NCBI GenBank assembly: GCA_900764755.1
Contig: CAAFPE010000031.1
Location: 1 to 43,269 of the forward strand
Length of the DNA: 43,269 nt
Reading direction: 5' to 3'
Source of the DNA: an uncultured Oscillospiraceae bacterium
GTDB taxonomy: Bacteria; Bacillota; Clostridia; Oscillospirales; Oscillospiraceae
The notes under the pieces are model-generated. The model was not told where the DNA came from, made no database searches, and saw only the letters and a list, made by a program, of their open reading frames with translations. This document shows, piece after piece, positions 25,220-32,273 of this stretch (its first letter is position 1; every line of letters begins with the position of its first letter). A program made the position numbers and the translations under genes.

Positions 25220-26122
25220 ATGGGCAAGCAATCCAAGAAAAAGCACAATTTTTTGACTGCAGCCCACCAGACGCTTCGGAAGAAGGGCGTGGTCACTACC
25301 GTTTATCTGGTGCTGCGCCTGCTGGTCATCCTGGTCATGGTAGCCCAGTTCTTCAACGGAAACTTTGAAAACGTGTTCCTCTGTATCCTGACGCTGATCC
25401 TGCTCCTGTTCCCCACGGTCCTGGAGCGCAGGCTCCAAATCGACCTACCCAACACGCTGGAAATCATCATCATGCTCTTTATCTTCGCCGCAGAGATCCT
25501 GGGCGAGATCCAAGCGTACTACACCGCCTTTCCCTACTGGGACACCATGCTCCACACTCTCAACGGGTTTCTCTGTGCCGCCATCGGCTTCTCTCTGGTG
25601 GACCTGTGCAACCGGCATGAGCGCTTCTCCCTGTCCCTCTCCCCCGTGTTCATGGCCATCGTGGCCTTCTGCTTCTCCATGACCATCGGCGTTCTGTGGG
25701 AGTTCTTCGAGTGCGCCATGGACCAGTTCTTCCTTCTGGATATGCAGAAGGACACTGTGGTCAATTCCATCTCCTCCGTTCTGCTGGACCCCACCGGGCG
25801 GCAGCGTCCCTTCGCCATCCACGGCATCACCGACCTGATCGTGGTGGCCAATGGGGAGCAGATCCCCCTGGGACTGGGCGGCTATCTGGACATCGGCCTG
25901 CTGGACACCATGAACGACCTGCTGGTCAACTTCATCGGTGCGGCGGTGTTCTCCTTCCTGGGCTATTTCTATGTGAAAAATCGCGGAAAGGGCCGCTTCA
26001 CCCGGAACTTCATTCCTCAGGTCCTGTCCCACCGCGCCCACAGCGAGGAGGCTCTGGACTCTGCGGAGTCTCAGGACGGCACGGGGACGCCTTCCTCCGA
26101 TCCTCCCGCTCAGCCGGAATAA
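25220..26122 (+). CDS. Polytopic membrane protein of unknown function
   Basis: 300 residues with about six membrane segments (roughly 25-48, 50-72, 78-100, 110-135, 145-175, 225-250) and a Ser/Pro-rich tail (DPPAQPE end). The pattern LHTLNGFLCAAIGFSLVD and a WEFFECAMDQFF segment suggest a conserved Clostridia membrane family. The ATG at 25220 follows GGAGG; the earlier in-frame start lacks a ribosome site. Not recognised functionally. Confidence 0.82.
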   Translation: MGKQSKKKHNFLTAAHQTLRKKGVVTTVYLVLRLLVILVMVAQFFNGNFENVFLCILTLILLLFPTVLERRLQIDLPNTLEIIIMLFIFAAEILGEIQAYYTAFPYWDTMLHTLNGFLCAAIGFSLVDLCNRHERFSLSLSPVFMAIVAFCFSMTIGVLWEFFECAMDQFFLLDMQKDTVVNSISSVLLDPTGRQRPFAIHGITDLIVVANGEQIPLGLGGYLDIGLLDTMNDLLVNFIGAAVFSFLGYFYVKNRGKGRFTRNFIPQVLSHRAHSEEALDSAESQDGTGTPSSDPPAQPE

Positions 26123-26177
26123 AACGTCCCACACCCGGACATACTGACCTCATCCACTGTGAGGAGGTTATAAAACA

Positions 26178-26342
26178 ATGGATCAGAAAACCTGTAATTC
26201 CAGTATTCACTGCACCGTCGCCAACTGCGCCTATCATGCGCCCCAGAACTGCTGCTCTCTGAAGAGCATCAATGTGGGCTGCTGTGACAGCGCGCCCACC
26301 AGCTGCAAGGGCACTGAGTGCGCCTCGTTCCAGCTGAAGTAA
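26178..26342 (+). CDS. DUF1540 domain protein
   Basis: 54 residues with eight conserved Cys in the DUF1540 spacing: CNSSIHCTVANCAYHA, CCSLKSINVGCC, TSCKGTECASF. These small metal-binding proteins occur mainly in sporulating Firmicutes; the metal is not established. AGGAGG lies ten bases before the ATG. It is short and easily missed. It is followed by a strong terminator. Confidence 0.88.
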   Translation: MDQKTCNSSIHCTVANCAYHAPQNCCSLKSINVGCCDSAPTSCKGTECASFQLK

Positions 26343-26352
26343 CACACCCAGA

Positions 26353-26395
26353 AAAACAGGGAGGGTGGAGCCTGATGGCTCCGCCCTCCCTGTTT
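26353..26395. terminator. Bidirectional terminator
   Basis: AAAACAGGGAGGGTGGAGCC pairs with GGCTCCGCCCTCCCTGTTTT around TGAT. The 20-bp arms have one mismatch, with A and T runs on each side. Confidence 0.88.
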
Positions 26396-26421
26396 TGTTC
26401 TCTGCCGCACTCCTCAGCAGT

Positions 26422-27501
26422 TCAGCTCACCGTCACTGGGGCAGAGTGGTCTACGAGGTTGACGTAAGTAGGACCCACGCCCAGCCTCAGGGGCTGGCCG
26501 CTCTGGTCACAATAGGTCAGGGGCGCGCCGTGCTTGGACTTGGACCAGGTGATGTCCTGCACCGTCCCGTCACAGAAAAGCTGCCCTGTACCCGTTCCCG
26601 TGGTGCGGACCAAAAGGCGGCCCGCGTCATCCCCCTGGAGATTGGAGACGTCGGTGCGCAGGACCAGTACATTTTTCACCGCCACCTGCTCCCCAGTATT
26701 TCCATCCAGATAAGGGGCCCCGTACTCCTCCACCAGATAAGATCCGGTCTCCGGCTGATAGGTGAACACCCCGGTCTTATAGGTGGAAAACTCCACGCTG
26801 ACCCGGTTCCCCAGTGCCCCCTGGGCCTTCTCCCCCTTCGCCAGGAAGGCCGCCGGGTACTGATACCCCTCCTTATGCTCCAGGCGATAGGAGTAGGTAG
26901 GCATCAGTTCTGTGATGGTCTGCCCGGAGGTGAGCACGCTGTGTTCCATGCCCATGCTCCTCCGCCGCGCCTTGTCCCGCCAGAACAGAGTACCTTCGTA
27001 TGGGCCGTTGACACAGTCAAAGGCCGCTGCCCCCCAGTTCTTGATGGCGGCATAGGCGCCCGGGCTCCCCCCGGCGTGGAGGTACAGGGCGTCATGCCCC
27101 ATGGCCAGGGAGACATAATAGTCCCGGGCGGAGCGCACCGACCCGATGTTCCCCACCTCTTCCACCGACTGGAACACCGCCAGCATCCGGGTGATGCCTC
27201 CCTCAGCAGGGGCCTCATAGATGATGTCCGCCTGGGACACCCCCAGCTGGGGCAGAGCCTTTTTCAGGTTGTTGAGCATAACGGCCACCGGCCGTTTTTG
27301 GGAGATGTCCTGGGCACAGCCCTCCCCGGTGAGCGGGTTGACGTAGGGCAGAACCAGCACAGGCTCCACCGGTGCCGCCACGGAAACGGAGGGCTGGGGC
27401 TCCGGGAGTTCCGGCTCCTCAGGCAACTTGGAGGAACAGGCCGTCAGGCCCACCGTCAGGGCCAGGGCCAACAGGGCGGTCAGGGACTTTCTGTACAGCA
27501 C
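26422..27501 (-). CDS. DUF3048 (YerB-like) lipoprotein
   Basis: 359 residues from GTG 27501, which has GGGAGGAG six bases upstream; the in-frame ATG upstream is unsupported. Residues 1-19 form a lipoprotein signal with lipobox LTAC, followed by a Pro/Glu-rich linker. The body matches DUF3048: KRPVAVMLNNLKKALPQLGVSQADIIYEAPAEGGITR, then RSARDYY. These proteins are exposed on the cell surface of Firmicutes with unknown function. Confidence 0.87.
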   Translation of the reverse strand: MLYRKSLTALLALALTVGLTACSSKLPEEPELPEPQPSVSVAAPVEPVLVLPYVNPLTGEGCAQDISQKRPVAVMLNNLKKALPQLGVSQADIIYEAPAEGGITRMLAVFQSVEEVGNIGSVRSARDYYVSLAMGHDALYLHAGGSPGAYAAIKNWGAAAFDCVNGPYEGTLFWRDKARRRSMGMEHSVLTSGQTITELMPTYSYRLEHKEGYQYPAAFLAKGEKAQGALGNRVSVEFSTYKTGVFTYQPETGSYLVEEYGAPYLDGNTGEQVAVKNVLVLRTDVSNLQGDDAGRLLVRTTGTGTGQLFCDGTVQDITWSKSKHGAPLTYCDQSGQPLRLGVGPTYVNLVDHSAPVTVS

Positions 27502-27630
27502 AGGACACTCCTCCCTCATTCGTTTTGGGGCTTCTTGTCCTCCATTATAGGGCGTTTCCCACCGTTCCACAAGGGAAAACTGTCTTATTTCGAAAATCTG
27601 TACATACCCAAACCAGCCGCCCGCCGCTGG

Positions 27631-28416
27631 TCATTCCGGTCGTCCCCCCAGACAGGCAGAGATCTCGTTCCGGATCTCCAGCAGAGTGGGAATCAGGCTG
27701 CGGACCCGCTCATCGGTCATGCGGGACACCGGGGCCGAGATGGAAAGGGCATAGGACGCCGCCCCGTGCCAGTCCGGGATGGCCGCCGCCACACAACGCA
27801 CCCCCAGCTCGTTCTCCTCGTTGTCCATAGCATAGCCCTGCTGCCGGATCTGGGCGATCTCCCGGAGAAAGGCGTCCTTTCGGGTGATGGTATAGGGGGT
27901 CCAGGGGATGTGCTCGCTCCCCTCCCAGCACTGGAGCACCTCCTCATCCACCCGGGTGGCCAGGATAGCCTTCCCCACTCCGGTGCAGTACAGGGGACGG
28001 CGCATCCCGATGCGGGACACCATGCGGATCGCCCCGTGGATGCTCTCCACCTTGTAGACGTAGACGATCTCCATTCCCTCCCGGGCCACCAGATGGACCG
28101 TCTCTCCGGTAGCCCGGCCCAGCCGTTCCATGGGCTCCCGGGCCCGGGCTACCACGTCCAGATTTTCCTGGATGTATTCGCTCAGCTCACACAGGCGCAT
28201 CCCCGCCCGGTAGACGGCACTCTCCGGGTCCCGCCGCACATAGCCCCGGCTGGCCATGGCCGCCAGCAGTCGATGGACCGTGCTCTTATGCAGCCCGGTG
28301 ATCTCGCTGAGCTGGTGAATCGCCATACCGGTCCGGCTTTTACATAGCAGTTCCAAAAGGTCAAACGCCCGGTCCAGGGACTGTACGCCCCCGCTCCCAC
28401 TGTTCTTCTGCTCCAT
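27631..28416 (-). CDS. IclR family regulator, probable KdgR-type
   Basis: 261 residues. The winged HTH (about 12-70, MAIHQLSEITGLHKSTVHRLL) is followed by the IclR effector domain (TGVGKAILA, ENELGVRCVAAAI). The gene is divergent from the KDPG aldolase and KDG kinase genes, so it should repress or activate them in response to a keto-deoxy sugar. GGAGGAG lies nine bases before the ATG. A palindrome like the E. coli KdgR operator lies between them. Confidence 0.86.
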   Translation of the reverse strand: MEQKNSGSGGVQSLDRAFDLLELLCKSRTGMAIHQLSEITGLHKSTVHRLLAAMASRGYVRRDPESAVYRAGMRLCELSEYIQENLDVVARAREPMERLGRATGETVHLVAREGMEIVYVYKVESIHGAIRMVSRIGMRRPLYCTGVGKAILATRVDEEVLQCWEGSEHIPWTPYTITRKDAFLREIAQIRQQGYAMDNEENELGVRCVAAAIPDWHGAASYALSISAPVSRMTDERVRSLIPTLLEIRNEISACLGGRPE

Positions 28417-28483
28417 GTTAAATAACTCCTCCCCAAGCAGAGCCCCTTCAGAGGGCAGAGCGGCCCCGCCTGCGTTTTATATT

Positions 28484-28501
28484 ATGAAATAGTGTTTTAA
28501 T
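28484..28501. promoter_or_regulatory. KdgR-like operator
   Basis: ATGAAATAGTGTTTTAAT is an imperfect palindrome close to the E. coli KdgR consensus (AATGAAACA-N-TGTTTCATT). It sits between the IclR gene and the eda promoter. Confidence 0.5.
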
Positions 28502-28552
28502 TTTACTCTTTCTCCACAGAAATCGCAAGGATTTTTTTGCGGAATCGCCATC

Positions 28553-28580
28553 TTGCTTTCCGGAGGATTCGTATTATAAT
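28553..28580 (+). promoter_or_regulatory. Promoter of the KDPG aldolase operon
   Basis: TTGCTT (28553-28558) and TATAAT (28575-28580) with 16 bases between. A second TTTGAAACACCG half-site follows near 28600. Confidence 0.6.
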
Positions 28581-28640
28581 AGAATATACAAGAAAAGTTT
28601 GAAACACCGTCCCATAATATGATACGAAGGAGAGTTTCCC

Positions 28641-29603
28641 ATGAATGATGTTCAGAAAGCCGCTTTTTCCATCGGTGTGATCCCCGTCATCGCCATCGAT
28701 GACGCTGAGAAGGCCGTTCCTCTGGCCCGCGCCCTGCTGGCCGGCGGCCTGCCCGCCGCCGAGGTCACCTTCCGCACCGCCGCCGGTGAGGAGGCCATCC
28801 GCCGCATCGCCGCCGAGGTCCCCGAGGTCCTGGTGGGCGCCGGCACCGTGCTCAACCTGGAGCAGTGCGACCGCGCTCTGGCCGCGGGCGCCAAGTTCAT
28901 CGTCTCCCCCGGCTATAACGAGGCCCTGGTGGCCCACTGCCAGGAGAAGGGCGTGCTGGTCCTCCCCGGATGTGTCAACGCCTCCGACATGACCCGGGCC
29001 GCCAATGCCGGTCTGGAGTATGTGAAGTTCTTCCCTGCCGAGCAGTCCGGCGGCGTCAACGGCATCAAGGCCCTGGCCCCCGTGTTCCCCAAGCTGAACT
29101 TCATGCCCACCGGCGGCGTGAACACCAAGAATCTGATGGACTATCTGGGCTATGACCGCATCTTCGCCTGCGGCGGCACCTGGATGGTGAAGAAGGACCT
29201 GATCGAGGGCGAGAAGTGGGACGAGATCACCCGCATCTGTAAGGACGCCGTCAAGACCATGCTGGGCTTTGAGCTGGGCCATGTGGGCATCAACTGCCAG
29301 AACGCCGCTCAGGCGGAGCAGACCGCCAAGGCTCTGTGCGCCCTCTTCGGCTTTGAGTACAAGGCCGGCAACTCCTCCGACTTCGCCGGCTCCGCGGTGG
29401 AGTGCAACAAGGCCCCCGGCCGCGGCGCCCACGGCCACATCGCCATCCGCACCAACAACGTGGACCGCGCCGTCTACCACCTGGGCCTCCAGGGCGTGAA
29501 GTTTGACGAGGCCAGCCGCAAGACCGACGCCAAGGGCCGCACCAAGGCCATCTATCTCCAGGAGGAGCTGGGCGGCTTCGCCCTACATCTGGTGCAGAAG
29601 TGA
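28641..29603 (+). CDS. eda: KDPG/KHG aldolase fused to a VOC-like domain
   Basis: 320 residues, about 110 longer than a plain KDPG aldolase. Residues 1-205 have the class I aldolase landmarks: EVTFRT (E41), GAGTVLN, FPAE with the Schiff-base Lys in YVKFFPAE (K129), and PTGGV. The enzyme splits KDPG to pyruvate and glyceraldehyde 3-phosphate. Residues about 210-320 (FELGHVGINCQN, GHIAIRTNNVDRAVYHL, GFALHLVQK) look like a vicinal-oxygen-chelate/glyoxalase fold. The fused domain could be structural or act on a keto-sugar intermediate. AAGGAG precedes the ATG. It forms an operon with kdgK 58 bases downstream. Confidence 0.9.
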   Translation: MNDVQKAAFSIGVIPVIAIDDAEKAVPLARALLAGGLPAAEVTFRTAAGEEAIRRIAAEVPEVLVGAGTVLNLEQCDRALAAGAKFIVSPGYNEALVAHCQEKGVLVLPGCVNASDMTRAANAGLEYVKFFPAEQSGGVNGIKALAPVFPKLNFMPTGGVNTKNLMDYLGYDRIFACGGTWMVKKDLIEGEKWDEITRICKDAVKTMLGFELGHVGINCQNAAQAEQTAKALCALFGFEYKAGNSSDFAGSAVECNKAPGRGAHGHIAIRTNNVDRAVYHLGLQGVKFDEASRKTDAKGRTKAIYLQEELGGFALHLVQK

Positions 29604-29661
29604 CCGGCCGGCGCGCCGTGCGCCTTCCCTATCCCCATATTTATTCAGGAGGAATCAAATT

Positions 29662-30690
29662 ATGGCAAAAGTCGTTACCTTCGGCGAGCTGATGATCCGG
29701 CTCCAGCCTTACAACTATGAGCGTTTCGTCCAGGCTGATCACCTGGAATTCTCCTTCGGCGGCGGTGAGGCCAACGTGGCTGTCTCCCTGGCCAACTACG
29801 GCCTGGACGCCGCCTACGTCACCAAGCTGCCCGCCCACGCCATCGGCCAGGCGGCGGTAAATTCCCTGCGCCGCTACGGCGTGGACACCTCCATGATCGT
29901 CCGGGGCGGCGACCGTGTGGGCATCTACTTCAACGAGAAGGGCGCCTCTCAGCGGGGCTCCGTGTGCATCTATGACCGGGCCCACTCCGCCATCCAGGAG
30001 GCCTCCACCGCCGACTTCGACTGGGACAAGATCTTCAACGGCGTGGACTGGTTCCACTTCACCGGCATCACCCCGGCCCTGGGCCCCAATGTGGTGGACA
30101 TCTGCCGGGAGGCCTGCAAGGCCGCCAAGGCCCACGGGGTCAAGATCTCCTGCGACCTGAACTACCGCGGCAAGCTGTGGACCCGCCAGCAGGCCCGTGA
30201 GGCCATGACCGACCTGTGCCAGTATGTGGATGTGTGCATCTCCAACGAGGAGGACGCCAAGGACGTGTTCGGCATCGAGGCCGAGGCCACCGACATCTAC
30301 GCCGGCGAGATCAATCACGAGGGCTACAAGTCCGTGGCCAAGCAGCTGGCGGACAAGTTCGGCTTCGAGAAGGTGGCCATCACCCTGCGCGAGTCCCACT
30401 CCGCCTCCGACAACGGCTGGAGCGCCATGCTGTATGACGCCGCCTCCAACGAGTACTGCTTCTCCAAGAAGTACGAGCTGCGCATCATCGACCGCGTGGG
30501 CGGCGGCGACAGCTTCGGCGGCGGCCTGATCTACTCCCTGCTCAGCGGCAAGAGCACCCAGGAGGCCGTGGAGTTCGCCGTGGCCGCCTCCGCTCTGAAG
30601 CACACCATCGAGGGCGACTACAACATGGTCACCGTGGCTGAGGTGGAGAAGCTGGCCGGGGGCGACGGCTCCGGCCGCATCCAGCGGTAA
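29662..30690 (+). CDS. kdgK: 2-dehydro-3-deoxygluconokinase
   Basis: 342 residues of the pfkB/ribokinase family. N-terminal GGGEANVAVSLANYG and C-terminal signature DRVGGGDSFGGGLIY, in which D283 is the catalytic base, are clear. It phosphorylates KDG to KDPG, the substrate of the upstream aldolase, and so the pair completes uronate/KDG catabolism. AGGAGG precedes the ATG; a longer in-frame start inside eda is rejected. A hairpin terminator follows. Confidence 0.93.
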   Translation: MAKVVTFGELMIRLQPYNYERFVQADHLEFSFGGGEANVAVSLANYGLDAAYVTKLPAHAIGQAAVNSLRRYGVDTSMIVRGGDRVGIYFNEKGASQRGSVCIYDRAHSAIQEASTADFDWDKIFNGVDWFHFTGITPALGPNVVDICREACKAAKAHGVKISCDLNYRGKLWTRQQAREAMTDLCQYVDVCISNEEDAKDVFGIEAEATDIYAGEINHEGYKSVAKQLADKFGFEKVAITLRESHSASDNGWSAMLYDAASNEYCFSKKYELRIIDRVGGGDSFGGGLIYSLLSGKSTQEAVEFAVAASALKHTIEGDYNMVTVAEVEKLAGGDGSGRIQR

Positions 30691-30728
30691 GCCCATCTGT
30701 TACATTGCTTTCTTCATTCCTTTCTAAA

Positions 30729-30760
30729 AGGAGGGCCGGTCCCGTGGGACCGGCCCTCCT
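30729..30760 (+). terminator. Terminator after kdgK
   Basis: AGGAGGGCCGGTCCC and its exact complement around a GT loop, followed by a T-rich stretch. Its sequence is very similar to the hairpin at 32218. Confidence 0.75.
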
Positions 30761-30860
30761 GTCATGTTGTTTGTTACGAGCAGCTAAAGTGTAAAATTTT
30801 CAGCCCTCCTTCTGGCATGAAAGTTTTCCAACACCAACAGCGATAAATCAACAAAAAATA

Positions 30861-30888
30861 TTGACAATTCTGGAAAAGATATTATAAT
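30861..30888 (+). promoter_or_regulatory. Consensus promoter of the AT-rich cassette
   Basis: TTGACA (30861-30866) and TATAAT (30883-30888) separated by 16 bases. This is the strongest promoter seen in the window. It reads into the small membrane protein gene. Confidence 0.85.
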
Positions 30889-30963
30889 ATAAATTGTAAA
30901 TATTACCTAAATTAGTTGCATTTGAGCAAGCGCCTCTCTGACGTGTAAATAGGAGTTGAAATA

Positions 30964-31137
30964 ATGAAGAACTGGGTGTTTCTTGTTGGGATGTTTATGC
31001 TCTCTGTTTCAATTATCATTTTTGGTGTCCTCTTATCTCAGGCCATCGAGCAAACGGGAAGCAATTTGGGCGGTACACTTAGTTTTATAGCAGAGATATT
31101 GAATAGCACACTAATATCCATTGCAGAAACAAAATGA
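30964..31137 (+). CDS. 57-residue membrane peptide
   Basis: Short gene with AGGAG eight bases before the ATG. The protein has one hydrophobic segment (about residues 4-24, VFLVGMFMLSVSIIIFGVLL), then a polar part with TGSNLGGTLS and a hydrophobic tail. It lies 36 bases or so after the start of a consensus-promoter transcript. No homologue is recognised. It could be a small membrane regulator, a toxin-like peptide or an anchor for the secreted protein downstream. Confidence 0.65.
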   Translation: MKNWVFLVGMFMLSVSIIIFGVLLSQAIEQTGSNLGGTLSFIAEILNSTLISIAETK

Positions 31138-31273
31138 CAGGACAATATAAGCGGAGATATTTTGAGAAAAGGGTAAGGTGATTATCTTGTATATGTAAGT
31201 TTCATTTTAAGTGGAATCGTAAGTGTAAATGAAGATTTTGGTTTCTGTATCTAATAGTTTGGAGGGAGCTTAC

Positions 31274-32200
31274 ATGAAAAAATGGTGTACACTGTTATTG
31301 TCATTTGTTCTCTGCTTCGCACTTGGCCAAAATACATTTGCAGTTGAAGTTGATTTTGAAAATCAATTTTCATGTGGAAATACTGCAATATTAACTGCAA
31401 CCGGGAAAACTGCCTTTGTTGAAAATGTTACCAAGCAGTATTCTGACCTCAAAACGTTAGAACGACAAGTTACGTATGATGTTGATCAGGTAAATTCTCT
31501 GATGATGGAGGTTGCTTTTGCTGAAAGCCAGACGATTCGAGAGATGTATTTAAATAAGCTGGAGGAATTAGGAATCTATCGCTATTCGCTCGAAAATTGT
31601 AATACACCAACTCCAATGTCCGATTCTCATGACATCTATTTTGATAATACTGAGGCGTATTATTCTGTTCAGGAAAAAGTGTGGATAATTACATCTTCCG
31701 GACGTTGGAGAACAGAGGAGTGGCATAATGAAAAGCCAGCTACAGGAGGAAATGTTGGTTGTCCCGATGTGTTTGGAGTTGGCTTTACAAATGTGTCAGG
31801 TAAATATAACGCACGAGTTGTTCGCTGTTATGGCGTGCTTCGAAATGGCTGGGATGGTGAGCAACGGAGGGCTCGTGATACCTATAACCGTGGAGGTGGT
31901 GACGGAGCTACAGGTTTTTATTTCAAACTTCAGGACAGCATAGAAATGGTTGATACCACTAACAAACGTGCTGCATTAGAGGATACATACATTGGGAGCG
32001 AGTGGTTTGCAAGTTGTACTTATTCTGATGAATTTACAGAGTATTCTGGGATTGCGACAGGCTTTTATGTTCATACATGGAACAAAGCTGTTATTACTGG
32101 TGTAGAATTAGGAGTACAGGATAAAACTGCTGGGCTTGTTGTAAAAATTACGAATCAAAGTTTTTCTTTCCCAGCATACAGAAGTGATGTAAAATTCTGA
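31274..32200 (+). CDS. Secreted protein of unknown family
   Basis: 308 residues. A clear signal peptide (MKKWCTLLLSFVLCFALGQNTFA, cleavage near residue 23) means export. I chose the ATG at 31274 because GGAGGG lies seven bases upstream and it starts exactly at the signal peptide; a start at 31229 would put 15 extra residues in front. The mature part has an N-terminal helical section (about 40-110, with KQYSDLKTLERQ) and a beta-rich C-terminal part with aromatic residues (SSGRWRTEEWHNE, GFYVHTWNKAVI). No domain was recognised. The codon use is AT-rich compared with flanking genes, suggesting transfer. Confidence 0.75.
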   Translation: MKKWCTLLLSFVLCFALGQNTFAVEVDFENQFSCGNTAILTATGKTAFVENVTKQYSDLKTLERQVTYDVDQVNSLMMEVAFAESQTIREMYLNKLEELGIYRYSLENCNTPTPMSDSHDIYFDNTEAYYSVQEKVWIITSSGRWRTEEWHNEKPATGGNVGCPDVFGVGFTNVSGKYNARVVRCYGVLRNGWDGEQRRARDTYNRGGGDGATGFYFKLQDSIEMVDTTNKRAALEDTYIGSEWFASCTYSDEFTEYSGIATGFYVHTWNKAVITGVELGVQDKTAGLVVKITNQSFSFPAYRSDVKF

Positions 32201-32217
32201 TAGTAAAGCAAGCTGCA

Positions 32218-32250
32218 AGGAGGGGCCGGCCCCGTGGGCCCGCCCCTCCT
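32218..32250. terminator. Hairpin between secreted-protein gene and ltaS-like gene
   Basis: AGGAGGGGCCGGCCC pairs with GGGCCCGCCCCTCCT with one mismatch and a three-base loop. TGATGTTTT follows on the plus strand. It closely matches the hairpin after kdgK at 30729. Confidence 0.7.
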
Positions 32251-32273
32251 GATGTTTTATGATGGCTGGCGGC

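Noticed and set aside
26365..28347. Plus-strand frame opposite the DUF3048 and IclR genes
   Set aside because: Shadow frame; the two minus-strand proteins match families over their full length.
31229..31273. Start of the secreted protein at 31229
   Set aside because: The better ribosome site and the signal peptide both begin at 31274.
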